Below are positions 35,861-42,862 of a stretch of 64,000 nucleotides of DNA, in pieces. Within the stretch, counting starts at the first letter, position 1. Each line of letters begins with the position of its first letter. Below the pieces are notes generated by a model. That model saw nothing but the letters and a program-made list of their open reading frames with translations. It was not told the origin of the DNA and searched no databases. Made by a program: the position numbers and the translations under genes. This DNA comes from Pantoea sp. Mb-10. GTDB lineage: Bacteria; Pseudomonadota; Gammaproteobacteria; Enterobacterales; Enterobacteriaceae. Where the stretch lies: assembly GCF_021272205.1 (NCBI RefSeq), contig NZ_JAJSDX010000006.1, positions 124,001 through 188,000 of the forward strand. Direction: 5' to 3'.

Positions 35861-36112
35861 ATGAGCAAGTATAAAAATGTAAATGAGCTTTATTTTTTAA
35901 GAAGCGGTTTGAATAGCCTTAGCGTGCTGATTGACAAAAAAACAGATTTTGAAAAGCTTTCCATTGAACAACTTGCCGATAAAAAAGCCGTTGCTGAGAA
36001 AGAACAGTACTACGCCATAACGGAACCTGATGATATCGACTTTGATGCTGAATGGGTATTTATTGATACCTTGAAAGAGAAATACACCGTTCTCCCGGAT
36101 ATTGAGTTATGA
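35861..36112 (+). CDS. array paralogue 3 (type B), putative zeta-toxin antitoxin-like protein
   Basis: An 83 aa protein starting MSKYKNVNELYFLRSGL. It has diverged in the middle (EKLSIEQLADKKAVAEKEQYY, and FDAEW instead of YDAEW). The start at 35861 is chosen because AAGGAG precedes it and the length then equals that of its paralogues. An open frame reaching back to 35756 would add 35 residues from the spacer. The spacer between copies 2 and 3 is the shortest (160 bases). Confidence 0.75.
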   Translation: MSKYKNVNELYFLRSGLNSLSVLIDKKTDFEKLSIEQLADKKAVAEKEQYYAITEPDDIDFDAEWVFIDTLKEKYTVLPDIEL

Positions 36113-36336
36113 AAAGAAAAGGCTGGAATAAAAGGCTGGCTAGATAAATAAAAGGAATGACTTGGCGACTTATTAAACTACATTCCTAAATGTACCTAGA
36201 GAATTTTGATTTTCTGGAATGAATTAAATTAGAGTGTGGTTGGCTTATTTTATTAGGATTTGTCGTGATTTAAGGAGTTATGCTTTTAAAATTATCCTAA
36301 TCAGATTCGCTAATGTAAATCAATGAGGAAAATTAA

Positions 36337-36588
36337 ATGAAAAAAATTGATATGATTCATGAACACTACGTGTTACGAAGTGGTTTGAATAGCCTGAGTG
36401 CACTTATGGGGAAGAAGATTCCCCTTGAAGGTTTGACAGCCGAGCAAGATGCTGATGAGCAAGCCGTTGCGGAAAAAAATACATATTACAGGATGACTGA
36501 TCCAGAAGATATTGATTATGACGCGGAGTGGGTGTTCATTAATAGATTGGAGACTAAATATTCCGTACTCCCGGATGTCACGTCATGA
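36337..36588 (+). CDS. array paralogue 4 (type A), putative zeta-toxin antitoxin-like protein
   Basis: An 83 aa protein starting MKKIDMIHEHYVLRSGL, closest in its first 25 residues to copies 1 and 6. The consensus core TAEQDADEQAVAEKNTYYRMTDPEDIDYD is retained (about residues 34-62) and it ends KYSVLPDVTS. After its stop codon a small hairpin (GTAAATC/GATTTAC, 36620-36638) may end transcription of the unit. Confidence 0.75.
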   Translation: MKKIDMIHEHYVLRSGLNSLSALMGKKIPLEGLTAEQDADEQAVAEKNTYYRMTDPEDIDYDAEWVFINRLETKYSVLPDVTS

Positions 36589-36619
36589 AATGGAAAGTTT
36601 GAACTAAATAGCTGCCTGG

Positions 36620-36638
36620 GTAAATCAAAGAGATTTAC
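36620..36638 (+). terminator. small hairpin after array copy 4
   Basis: GTAAATC (36620-36626), five-base loop, GATTTAC (36632-36638), then an AT-rich stretch. A degenerate version (GTAAATT...ACTTAC) follows copy 5 at about 37110-37130. Confidence 0.4.
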
Positions 36639-36828
36639 TTGACGAGCTTTTAAGCTAAACATCACCAGATGTACTTGCACGATTTTTAATTTCTTTAATC
36701 CAATAAATTATTGTGTGATGACGTACTATGATTTAATTTCTTCGTATCTTGGGTTGCCATGCTTTTTAAATATATTCTATAACATAATATGTATCGAAGA
36801 CCTGCAGCAATTAACCAGGAGATAAAAG

Positions 36829-37080
36829 ATGAGCAAGCATGAAAATGGCAATGAACATTATGTTCTAAGAAACGGTTTGAATAGCCTCAGAGCGTTAATG
36901 AATAAAAAGAATGATTTGAAAAATCTTACTCCTGACCAAGATGCAGATGAACAAGCCGTTGCTGATAAAAATCAGTACTACTTTATGACCGATCCTGATG
37001 ATATTGATTACGATGTGGAGTGGGCGTTCATTAATAGACTAAAGGCTAAATATTCTGATCTTCAGGATGTCACATCATAA
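36829..37080 (+). CDS. array paralogue 5 (type B), putative zeta-toxin antitoxin-like protein
   Basis: An 83 aa protein starting MSKHENGNEHYVLRNGL. It is a mosaic: the spacer upstream and the MSK start are type B, but NEHYVLR and the RALMNKKNDLKNL segment (about residues 20-32) resemble type A copy 1. It carries DYDVEW in place of DYDAEW. The mosaic pattern suggests recombination between units. The ribosome site is AGGAG. Confidence 0.75.
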   Translation: MSKHENGNEHYVLRNGLNSLRALMNKKNDLKNLTPDQDADEQAVADKNQYYFMTDPDDIDYDVEWAFINRLKAKYSDLQDVTS

Positions 37081-37312
37081 ATAGAAAAAATGAGCTAAAT
37101 AGCTGCCTAAGTAAATTAATGGGACTTACTTAGCGACCTGTTAAGCTAAACTCCTAAATTTACCCAAATTATTTTAATTTCGTGTGATGCCCTTAACAAT
37201 CAGGTGGTTGCCTACTTTTATTTAGGTTTGATATTATTTTAGGGTGTCATTGTATTTAAACTGTTTTATAATGTAATTTGAATTTTAAAGATAACTACTG
37301 GAGGAAACGGAA

Positions 37313-37564
37313 ATGAATAAGATCGATATTATTCACGAGCACTACGTGTTACGAAGTGGATTGAACAGCCTTAGAGTGCTTATGTTTAAAAAAATTCCTT
37401 TAGAAAATTTGACGCCCGAGCAAGATGCTGATGCACAAGCCGTTGCGGATAAAAATAAATACTATAGGACGACTGAACCCGATAATATTGACTATGATGC
37501 TGAATGGGCTTTCATTAATAGTATGAAAACTAAATATTCTGCTCTTCCAGATATCGAGGAGTAA
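37313..37564 (+). CDS. array paralogue 6 (type A), putative cognate antitoxin of the zeta-like toxin
   Basis: An 83 aa acidic protein starting MNKIDIIHEHYVLRSGL and ending LPDIEE. It is the only copy adjacent to the toxin gene: its TAA is separated from the toxin ATG by one base, and GAGGAG inside its last codons is the toxin's ribosome site. That is the layout of a type II toxin-antitoxin operon with the antitoxin first. It has no resemblance I can see to epsilon or PezA (no helix-turn-helix), so if it neutralises the toxin it represents a different antitoxin family. A role as cognate antitoxin is inference from position. Confidence 0.8.
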   Translation: MNKIDIIHEHYVLRSGLNSLRVLMFKKIPLENLTPEQDADAQAVADKNKYYRTTEPDNIDYDAEWAFINSMKTKYSALPDIEE

Positions 37565-37565
37565 A

Positions 37566-38366
37566 ATGAATATTAATTTAGAAGAGTTTACAGCAAAACA
37601 AGTTGAAACTGTCAAAGAAAAATTTTGGACAGAACTGGTAGTGCGTGAAGGACTTGCGCCAGTTGAAAAACCTCAGGGCTATTTCATTGGTGGCCAACCC
37701 GGGGCAGGTAAATCCAGCTCTATTGATCGTATTCAACAGGACCATGCCGGAAATATCTTAGAAGTTAATGTAGATGAGTTCCGAGAAGCACACCCCAACT
37801 TTGCAAAAATCCAAGAGAAGTATGGCGATAACTCACCAGCTTATACCAACGCCTTTGCTGATGCGGTGCGCGACAGCTTAGTAAAAAAGGCCCTTGAAGG
37901 ACGTTATAATGTCAGCGTTGAAGGCACGATGAAAACGCTAGAATCAACGCAGAAGCGCCTGGATGAGTTTAAAAACAGCGGCTATGGCGTTAACGTTATC
38001 GTTCAGACCTGTAATCCTGCTTTAAGCCGAGCGGGGATTCAGGCTCGTTACGATAAAGCACTTCAGCGTGGCGAAACGCCGCGAGACGTCCCGATAGAAT
38101 TCCATGATAAATGCGTCTACGCGTTGAAAAATAACGTGGACAAGATCATGCAGAATAATCCTGAGGCCAAATTCGAAATGTGGGAAAGAACGGTCCAGGG
38201 TGATAACAAACAAGTTTTTCCACCACAAAATAAGCAGGACATCAAACCCAGCGAAGTTTTAAAAGATATATTTAACCCGACTAAGCAGTATGCCGTGAAG
38301 CGCGAGCTGGAAAAAGCGGCTGAAAATACTCAGGGAGTGAAAAAAAGTAAAGGTTACTCTCGATGA
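37566..38366 (+). CDS. zeta/PezT-like P-loop kinase toxin
   Basis: A 266 aa protein of the zeta-toxin family, whose characterised members phosphorylate UDP-N-acetylamino sugars and block cell-wall synthesis. The Walker A motif is GGQPGAGKSS (Lys about residue 49). NVDEFREAHP (about 68-77) holds the catalytic Asp/substrate-binding region, and SVEGTMKT (about 117-124) corresponds to the zeta EGT-x-R/K motif. IQARYDKALQRGE (about 158-170) supplies the basic residues that contact ATP phosphates. The active site looks complete, so the protein should be toxic without an antitoxin. The C-terminal 45 residues are charged and probably flexible. It is coupled to array copy 6 upstream and followed by a strong terminator. 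Confidence 0.88.
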   Translation: MNINLEEFTAKQVETVKEKFWTELVVREGLAPVEKPQGYFIGGQPGAGKSSSIDRIQQDHAGNILEVNVDEFREAHPNFAKIQEKYGDNSPAYTNAFADAVRDSLVKKALEGRYNVSVEGTMKTLESTQKRLDEFKNSGYGVNVIVQTCNPALSRAGIQARYDKALQRGETPRDVPIEFHDKCVYALKNNVDKIMQNNPEAKFEMWERTVQGDNKQVFPPQNKQDIKPSEVLKDIFNPTKQYAVKRELEKAAENTQGVKKSKGYSR

Positions 38367-38379
38367 TGCCTGTGTTAAA

Positions 38380-38415
38380 CAGAAGCCGCGTCGCGGCTTC
38401 TGCCTTCTGCCTTTT
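38380..38415 (+). terminator. strong stem-loop after the toxin gene
   Basis: CAGAAGCCGCG (38380-38390) and CGCGGCTTCTG (38392-38402) pair perfectly (the effective loop is a few bases), followed by CCTTCTGCCTTTTC. It closes the toxin transcript and marks the right edge of the AT-rich island. Confidence 0.7.
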
Positions 38416-38528
38416 CTCTACTATCTTCTCTCTGGGTTCTTACTGCGCCGTGATCGGCTGACTTTACGCCTCAATACTTTCATCTCAATGTCACTGTTCA
38501 TGCCAAGTGACATGCAGCCTGAGCACTT

Positions 38529-39218
38529 TCAGGTGAAGAACAGATATCCCTGGCGGGAGAGGTACATGCGCAGCAAGACGATCAGATAAAGATGCAGCGG
38601 ATAGAACGCGTAGAAAAACCACTTCATGCGGGGAAGGGGAAGTGAAACGCGGCCAAGCACGATAACGATCGGCACGGCCAAGAGCGCATAAAAATTATGA
38701 TTCACTGTTGCCAGCGAGGCACAGCAAAGTAATGCCAGTAGCGCATAGCGCGTGCGGGTGGTTTTCAAGTAGAGCCAGAGGCTAACGGCCATGGCAATGG
38801 CAGGCCACCAAAACTCCACCGCCGACCCTGCAACCACAAAAATCAGAAGGGCGTAAATGTGAGAGCGGGGCTCGTTATTCTCCAGGCAGTAACAGATCAG
38901 GGTAACGGCAAGCAAGGTGTATAAAATATTGAGCGGCCACCAGCCGTAGAGAATTCCGCCGAGTGCAATATAAGCCGGCGTCGCGAATAGGGCAAATATC
39001 GTCAGACGTGCCGCCACCCGCAAATAGGTGCCATTTTCACGATTGCCGCTGCGCGCTAAATTACTCGCCAATACAAAGCAGAATAAAGGCATGGCGATAC
39101 GTCCGACGTTATATAAAAAGGGGACGGTATCATTCAATAAGTATTTGTTGACGTGATCGCCCACCATTAAAAAAAGGGCCAGCCATTTAATGAGAGTGAG
39201 GTTTTTAATCTGCATCAT
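38529..39218 (-). CDS. trbP: TraX-family pilin acetylase-like membrane protein (TrbP)
   Basis: A 229 aa polytopic membrane protein of the TraX family, which N-acetylates F pilin; the IncP TrbP belongs to the same family. The start KNLTLIKWLALFLMVGDHVNKYLL contains the conserved MxxDHxxK-type block. The PLFCFVLASNLARSG segment (about residues 43-58) and a C-terminal FYAFYPLHLYLIVLLR follow the TraX pattern. It is the last gene of the trb cluster here. A KorB operator fills the gap to trbN and abuts its start codon (tandem ATGs at 39218 and 39215), so it may be separately controlled. Confidence 0.82.
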   Translation of the reverse strand: MMQIKNLTLIKWLALFLMVGDHVNKYLLNDTVPFLYNVGRIAMPLFCFVLASNLARSGNRENGTYLRVAARLTIFALFATPAYIALGGILYGWWPLNILYTLLAVTLICYCLENNEPRSHIYALLIFVVAGSAVEFWWPAIAMAVSLWLYLKTTRTRYALLALLCCASLATVNHNFYALLAVPIVIVLGRVSLPLPRMKWFFYAFYPLHLYLIVLLRMYLSRQGYLFFT

Positions 39219-39231
39219 TTTAGCCGCTAAA
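39219..39231. promoter_or_regulatory. KorB operator (OB) in the trbN-trbP gap
   Basis: TTTAGCCGCTAAA, an exact match to the IncP KorB core, extended to ATTTTAGCCGCTAAAAT. It occupies almost the whole 14-base gap between the trbP start and the trbN stop. Confidence 0.85.
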
Positions 39232-39232
39232 A

Positions 39233-39988
39233 TTAGCGCAGTTTGACACGGCCATAGACTGCGGCCAGCGCATCGGCTGCGGCTTTATTAAATTGCAGCG
39301 GCTGCACCGTCTCGCGGTAATCATTTTGCGAGACCCGGCTCACCGGCAAGGTTTTCACAGAGGCTGTGAAGCCCACCAATTGTTCCGGCGTGGCAGGCGT
39401 GGTGCTGGAATCCGCTGCAGTTGGCAGCGGCAGAGAGTGCGCCGCCGTGTCCACCTCAGGCTGAGTCGGTTTAACAGACACTGATTGCGGGGCGGCCTGC
39501 TGCGCCGCCAGCTGCGGTTGCGGTGGCTGAGGAGCCGGGGCGGTGGCATCGAAGGTATTGAAACGCGCCTCGATCCACGTCTGCCATTTTGCGGCTTTGC
39601 GGATCAGATCGCTGCGGTAAATGCTGTTGTAATAGGGCGTGCGCGAATGATAGTTCGCGGCTTTGGTCCAGATATCGCCGCGATCGTTTTTAATGTGGCC
39701 GCGAATACGCCACGCGGCCAAATCAAAGGAGTAGCAGCCCGGCTGGGCCACATCTTCTGCGGTAATGCCATATTTTGCCAGGTCTCTGAGATACACCGTA
39801 TTGAATTGCATCGGCCCCATGTCATAGGTGCCGTTATCGTTACGATTCTTGTTTTCCAGACCCGGCTTGCCACCCTCTTTTTCAGCTACCGCCAACATGA
39901 TGTTGGCCGGAACCTGATATTTGATCGCGGCCGTAATGGAGCACACTACGCGCTCCACCATGGCGGGAGGCACATCTAAATACGGCAT
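39233..39988 (-). CDS. trbN: lytic transglycosylase, TrbN/VirB1-like
   Basis: A 251 aa protein. The N-terminal SLT-type domain (about residues 1-135) has the catalytic Glu in AVAEKEGGKPG (about 33-43), DMGPMQFN (about 56-63) and AANYHSRTPYYN, so it should open peptidoglycan for the conjugation apparatus. The rest is a Pro/Gln/Thr-rich linker (about 148-200) with a short C-terminal segment. There is no obvious signal peptide; VirB1-type proteins of this group often lack one or start with a weak one. The position after trbM matches the IncP order. Confidence 0.85.
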   Translation of the reverse strand: MPYLDVPPAMVERVVCSITAAIKYQVPANIMLAVAEKEGGKPGLENKNRNDNGTYDMGPMQFNTVYLRDLAKYGITAEDVAQPGCYSFDLAAWRIRGHIKNDRGDIWTKAANYHSRTPYYNSIYRSDLIRKAAKWQTWIEARFNTFDATAPAPQPPQPQLAAQQAAPQSVSVKPTQPEVDTAAHSLPLPTAADSSTTPATPEQLVGFTASVKTLPVSRVSQNDYRETVQPLQFNKAAADALAAVYGRVKLR

Positions 39989-40002
39989 ACTGCTCTCCTT
40001 AA

Positions 40003-40356
40003 TTACAAGCCGCGCAGACGACCAAATTTGTCGTTGATTTTCTCAATGGTGTCCGACCCTGCCGCCGGGCACTTATCCAGCTGACTTTTGCGCTTTCTTG
40101 AGGTGTGATCCGGCAGGAACGCGCCGTGGCTGGTTTCAACGATATCGAAGTAGTCCGCCACCGGATTGGCACAGCCGCTGACGACGCCTTTGCCGGCCAT
40201 GACGCCGGCTAGGCACAGCACCTGCTCACAAGGATCGGCGGCTTTTGCGGGCGCGGTGACCGCTAACGCCGCGACCGCCAGCAGCATACCCGGCAGGGCG
40301 CTTTTCAGCGCGATGCCGTTAGAAGCTTTGTTTGTTTTTAAACTGTTCATATTCAT
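40003..40356 (-). CDS. trbM: conjugal transfer protein TrbM/KikA family
   Basis: A 117 aa precursor with a signal peptide of about 39 residues ending PAKAA. The mature start DPCEQVLCLAGVMAGKG is the TrbM/KikA signature (two Cys around LCLAG), followed by GCANPVADYFDI. It is a small periplasmic accessory protein of type IV secretion with unclear biochemistry. The gene begins inside the end of trbL (38-base overlap), indicating coupled translation. Confidence 0.85.
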   Translation of the reverse strand: MNMNSLKTNKASNGIALKSALPGMLLAVAALAVTAPAKAADPCEQVLCLAGVMAGKGVVSGCANPVADYFDIVETSHGAFLPDHTSRKRKSQLDKCPAAGSDTIEKINDKFGRLRGL

Positions 40357-41878
40357 CCCCGCCTTGAGAAGATTGCTGATTTACGGAACCGGTATCTGCT
40401 CCGGTGTTCTGCGCCTGGTCGCTGCCGGTCGCGCCGCCTGAGGCGTTGCTGGCAAAGGCGCCCTGCAATGCGGTTTCATCAGAAACCATCGACCCTGCGC
40501 CACCACCTTCCTGGCGTGCTGCGGTTTGCGCACGAATCTGCGCCGCCAGTTGGCCACCTGCGGTTTGGGCGATCGCGTCTCTGGCCGCACTCATCTTGCT
40601 GCTATGCTTTTCAGCGCTGCGCGCGGCCATACCGCTGGCGAGGCTGCTGGCCATATGGGATGCCATTTTTCCCGCACGCGAGAAGGACTGGGCGAAGCCA
40701 CTACTGCCTCCGCCCGCGCTCTTTCCCCCGCCGGAGCTGCCGCCGCCTGCTGAACCGCCAGCGGCATCACCGCCGCCACCGCCAGCATCGACGCTGCCCG
40801 TGTCTTGACCGCCACCACCCATACCCCCACTGGAGCCACCGGACCCGGATTCATCTGCCATGGCTGACTGTGCTGATTGGAAGGCCGCTTTCAGGGCATC
40901 AGCACCGCCTGCGGCAGCCGCTGCACCTGCAGCCGCCGCTGCGCCAGCGGTTGCGATTGCAGCGCCAGCAGCTGATGCGGCAGTCATTAGAGAGGCTGCA
41001 CCGAAACCACCGATTCCACCTGTTGATGCGCCACCCGCAATACTGCCTATCATTGGGGGAAGTTTATTAACGAGTACCAAAAGGACCAGTGAGGCCACCA
41101 GCATGACAAACATGGATTTAATTTGCATAGTTCCATCACCCATAGATTGATAATACTGGTCTATGAATGATTTACCGATGCCTACAATTAAAACCATTGT
41201 AAATAGCTGAAGACCGACATTAAGGACGGTTTTAAAATAGTTAATGGCAATATCAGAGGTCCATCTTGCTCCGCCTAAGCCAAGCAGAATTATCCCTGCA
41301 TAACTCAGCACCCAGCCGGTAATTAACAATATAAGCATGTTAATTCCCACTAAGGCCAAGATGCATAATATTGCTGCGGCAAGCAGAAGCCCCACGGTGG
41401 TATCCGCAGGTTTCCATACAGAGGACTGATCGGCAGCTCGTGAGGCAATATCAAAGCCAATATCAACAATGCCCGAAGGATAAAGCTTTTGCTTCATTCC
41501 CGAGGCACTCGCTGCCAATTCGCGTAATGAATCCTGAATCGACATCGAAATTTCAGGGCCTTTTTGTAATAGATACCAAAAAAAACCGGCAACCACAAAA
41601 AAGCGAACAATTTCTGCAAGCGCAGTTTGAATACCATCACCTTGCATTGCCAGCATGGCAAACGTCCAAACCATGCTGATCAATACTAAGCTCCAAAATA
41701 AATACGTTGCATACGAGGTAATGACTTTTCTCCAGCCCTCTGCAACTTGAGAAAAACGCCTCAGAATATCATCCAACAAGCCCGAGCTATTTAATTCTCC
41801 CGCTGCAGCATGCGCTTCAATACTGGTAAACAGTATTAAAATCATGACTGCAGGACCGAAGAAAGTCGAAAATTTCAT
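40319..41878 (-). CDS. trbL: P-type conjugative transfer protein TrbL (VirB6-like)
   Basis: A polytopic inner-membrane channel component of about 519 aa. A signal-like N-terminus (ending EAHA) and a helix-rich core with several hydrophobic segments up to about residue 290 match TrbL (FWSLVLISMVWTFAMLAMQGDG; ITGWVLSYAGIILLGLGGARWTSDIAINYFKTV). The C-terminal 220 residues are low-complexity Gly/Ala/Ser, with stretches of Ala-Gly then Gly-Gly-Ser. The start at 41878 is preferred to 41929 because the latter overlaps trbK. It overlaps trbM at the 3' end. Confidence 0.88.
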   Translation of the reverse strand: MKFSTFFGPAVMILILFTSIEAHAAAGELNSSGLLDDILRRFSQVAEGWRKVITSYATYLFWSLVLISMVWTFAMLAMQGDGIQTALAEIVRFFVVAGFFWYLLQKGPEISMSIQDSLRELAASASGMKQKLYPSGIVDIGFDIASRAADQSSVWKPADTTVGLLLAAAILCILALVGINMLILLITGWVLSYAGIILLGLGGARWTSDIAINYFKTVLNVGLQLFTMVLIVGIGKSFIDQYYQSMGDGTMQIKSMFVMLVASLVLLVLVNKLPPMIGSIAGGASTGGIGGFGAASLMTAASAAGAAIATAGAAAAAGAAAAAGGADALKAAFQSAQSAMADESGSGGSSGGMGGGGQDTGSVDAGGGGGDAAGGSAGGGSSGGGKSAGGGSSGFAQSFSRAGKMASHMASSLASGMAARSAEKHSSKMSAARDAIAQTAGGQLAAQIRAQTAARQEGGGAGSMVSDETALQGAFASNASGGATGSDQAQNTGADTGSVNQQSSQGGDEYEQFKNKQSF

Positions 41879-41882
41879 CACA

Positions 41883-42065
41883 TCACCAACCTTTTTCAGG
41901 ACTCTTGGTGTATTGGCCTGCTTTACCACACGTCGTTTTTTCTTGCTCAGTCATGCTTGATACCGCTTTGCCACAGTCAACTTTGCCGGGCTCAGGTTTT
42001 TGATCGCATCCCGTCATTGAGATGATGGACACAAGCATGAAAGCGGAAATGATTGTCTTTTTCAT
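41883..42065 (-). CDS. trbK: entry-exclusion lipoprotein TrbK-like
   Basis: A 60 aa lipoprotein precursor with a lipobox SMTGC (Cys about residue 20) and two further Cys (VDCGKA; TTCGKA). The position between trbJ and trbL and the size match TrbK, which in RP4 blocks redundant uptake of the same plasmid. Its last nine residues (YTKSPEKGW) nearly repeat the end of TrbJ (YTKSPEVGW). Five bases separate its stop from the preferred start of trbL. Confidence 0.8.
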   Translation of the reverse strand: MKKTIISAFMLVSIISMTGCDQKPEPGKVDCGKAVSSMTEQEKTTCGKAGQYTKSPEKGW

Positions 42066-42080
42066 AATTAACTTTTCTCC

Positions 42081-42851
42081 TTACCAGCCCACTTCAGGGC
42101 TTTTTGTGTATGAACCTGAACGAAATGCTTGAGATGCTGCAGATTGCTGTGCCTCTTTATCTGCCTGCGCCTGTGCTAAGGTCGTCGCCGCATTTTGCTG
42201 AGCAACTAACAGAGAGCGAATCTGCAATAGCTGATTGTTTTGCGCGCTGGCTAGCTGGTTCCCAGCCTGAATCGCCTCCATTTGACCTTTGGCGCCGGTG
42301 GCCTGCGACTGCAAATCGCGCAAGTTATCGGCGTCGTGCTGAAGGGTGTCCTGCTGCTGGTCCAGCGCTTTAAATACGGCATCATTGGCTTTTTTGCGCG
42401 CCTCCGAGCTGTCTTTATCGGTATCGTTAAGCTTGGCAATTTCATCGGCCGTACAGGTCACATTGCTGTTAAAGCAGGGTGAAGAGCGGTAGTAGCTGAT
42501 GTCTTGATAGCGCTGGAGATACGAATCTAAGCTCCCGGTCTGATTCTTGTAGTAGTTCAGCGTGTCCTGCGCCTGCAGCAGCTTATTGATGGTGGAGTTA
42601 GCCTGGTCCCACACGTAGGCGGCGGGCGCCACGGTGTTTTGCAGCATGTTTTCATACTGCTGCAGTTGCGTTTGATACTGCTGAACCTGCTTGGCAACCG
42701 CCTCAACGTTATTGACCGCGCTGATGGTGGTTTGCACCACGTTGGTGCCGTCGATGACCGGGATACCGGCTTGCGCCGGTACGATCAGAGCCGAGGCCAC
42801 AAGGGAGGCCAGTAATGCGCGTTTGGCCGTGGAAAATAAACGGTTATGCAT
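42081..42851 (-). CDS. trbJ: P-type conjugative transfer protein TrbJ (VirB5-like)
   Basis: A 256 aa precursor with a signal peptide of about 28 residues (ending PAQAG). The mature protein is almost entirely helical and Gln-rich (VAKQVQQYQTQLQQYENMLQN; about residues 52-72), the pattern of TrbJ/VirB5 minor pilus proteins. One disulfide is possible between the Cys of SPCFNSNVTC (about 124-133). The C-terminus ends SYTKSPEVGW. It is followed by trbK after 15 bases. Confidence 0.87.
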   Translation of the reverse strand: MHNRLFSTAKRALLASLVASALIVPAQAGIPVIDGTNVVQTTISAVNNVEAVAKQVQQYQTQLQQYENMLQNTVAPAAYVWDQANSTINKLLQAQDTLNYYKNQTGSLDSYLQRYQDISYYRSSPCFNSNVTCTADEIAKLNDTDKDSSEARKKANDAVFKALDQQQDTLQHDADNLRDLQSQATGAKGQMEAIQAGNQLASAQNNQLLQIRSLLVAQQNAATTLAQAQADKEAQQSAASQAFRSGSYTKSPEVGW

Positions 42852-42862
42852 CGTCTTCTCTC

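Larger units (their letters stand above)
34961..37564 (+). repeat. six-unit tandem array of paralogous small genes (A-B-B-A-B-A)
   Basis: Start codons of the paralogues lie at 34961, 35428, 35861, 36337, 36829 and 37313, giving periods of 467, 433, 476, 492 and 484 bases. Each unit is one 83-90 codon gene plus a 160-240 base AT-rich spacer with its own ribosome site. Proteins starting M(N/K)KI(N/D)(M/I)IHEHY (type A: 1, 4, 6) have one kind of upstream spacer. Proteins starting MS(N/K)..(N/G)NE.Y (type B: 2, 3, 5) have another, seen for example in TCGTATCTT...TGCCATGCTTTTT before units 3 and 5 and in GGAGATAAAA before 2 and 5. Confidence 0.88.

Noticed and set aside
35260..37150. KorA-like half-sites (AAGCTAAA) in array spacers
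   Set aside because: They recur because the spacers are homologous. The left half of the KorA palindrome is not conserved, so KorA control of the array is not supported.
34961..37564. CRISPR array or integron cassette array
   Set aside because: The repeated units are 430-490 bases and contain ORFs, so not CRISPR. Spacers lack recognisable attC core sites and no integrase is present, so tandem duplication is the better explanation.
40404..41150. Long plus-strand ORFs opposite trbL
   Set aside because: They mirror the Gly/Ala/Ser-rich coding of trbL as Pro/Ala/Arg-rich frames, a known shadow effect of GC-rich low-complexity genes.
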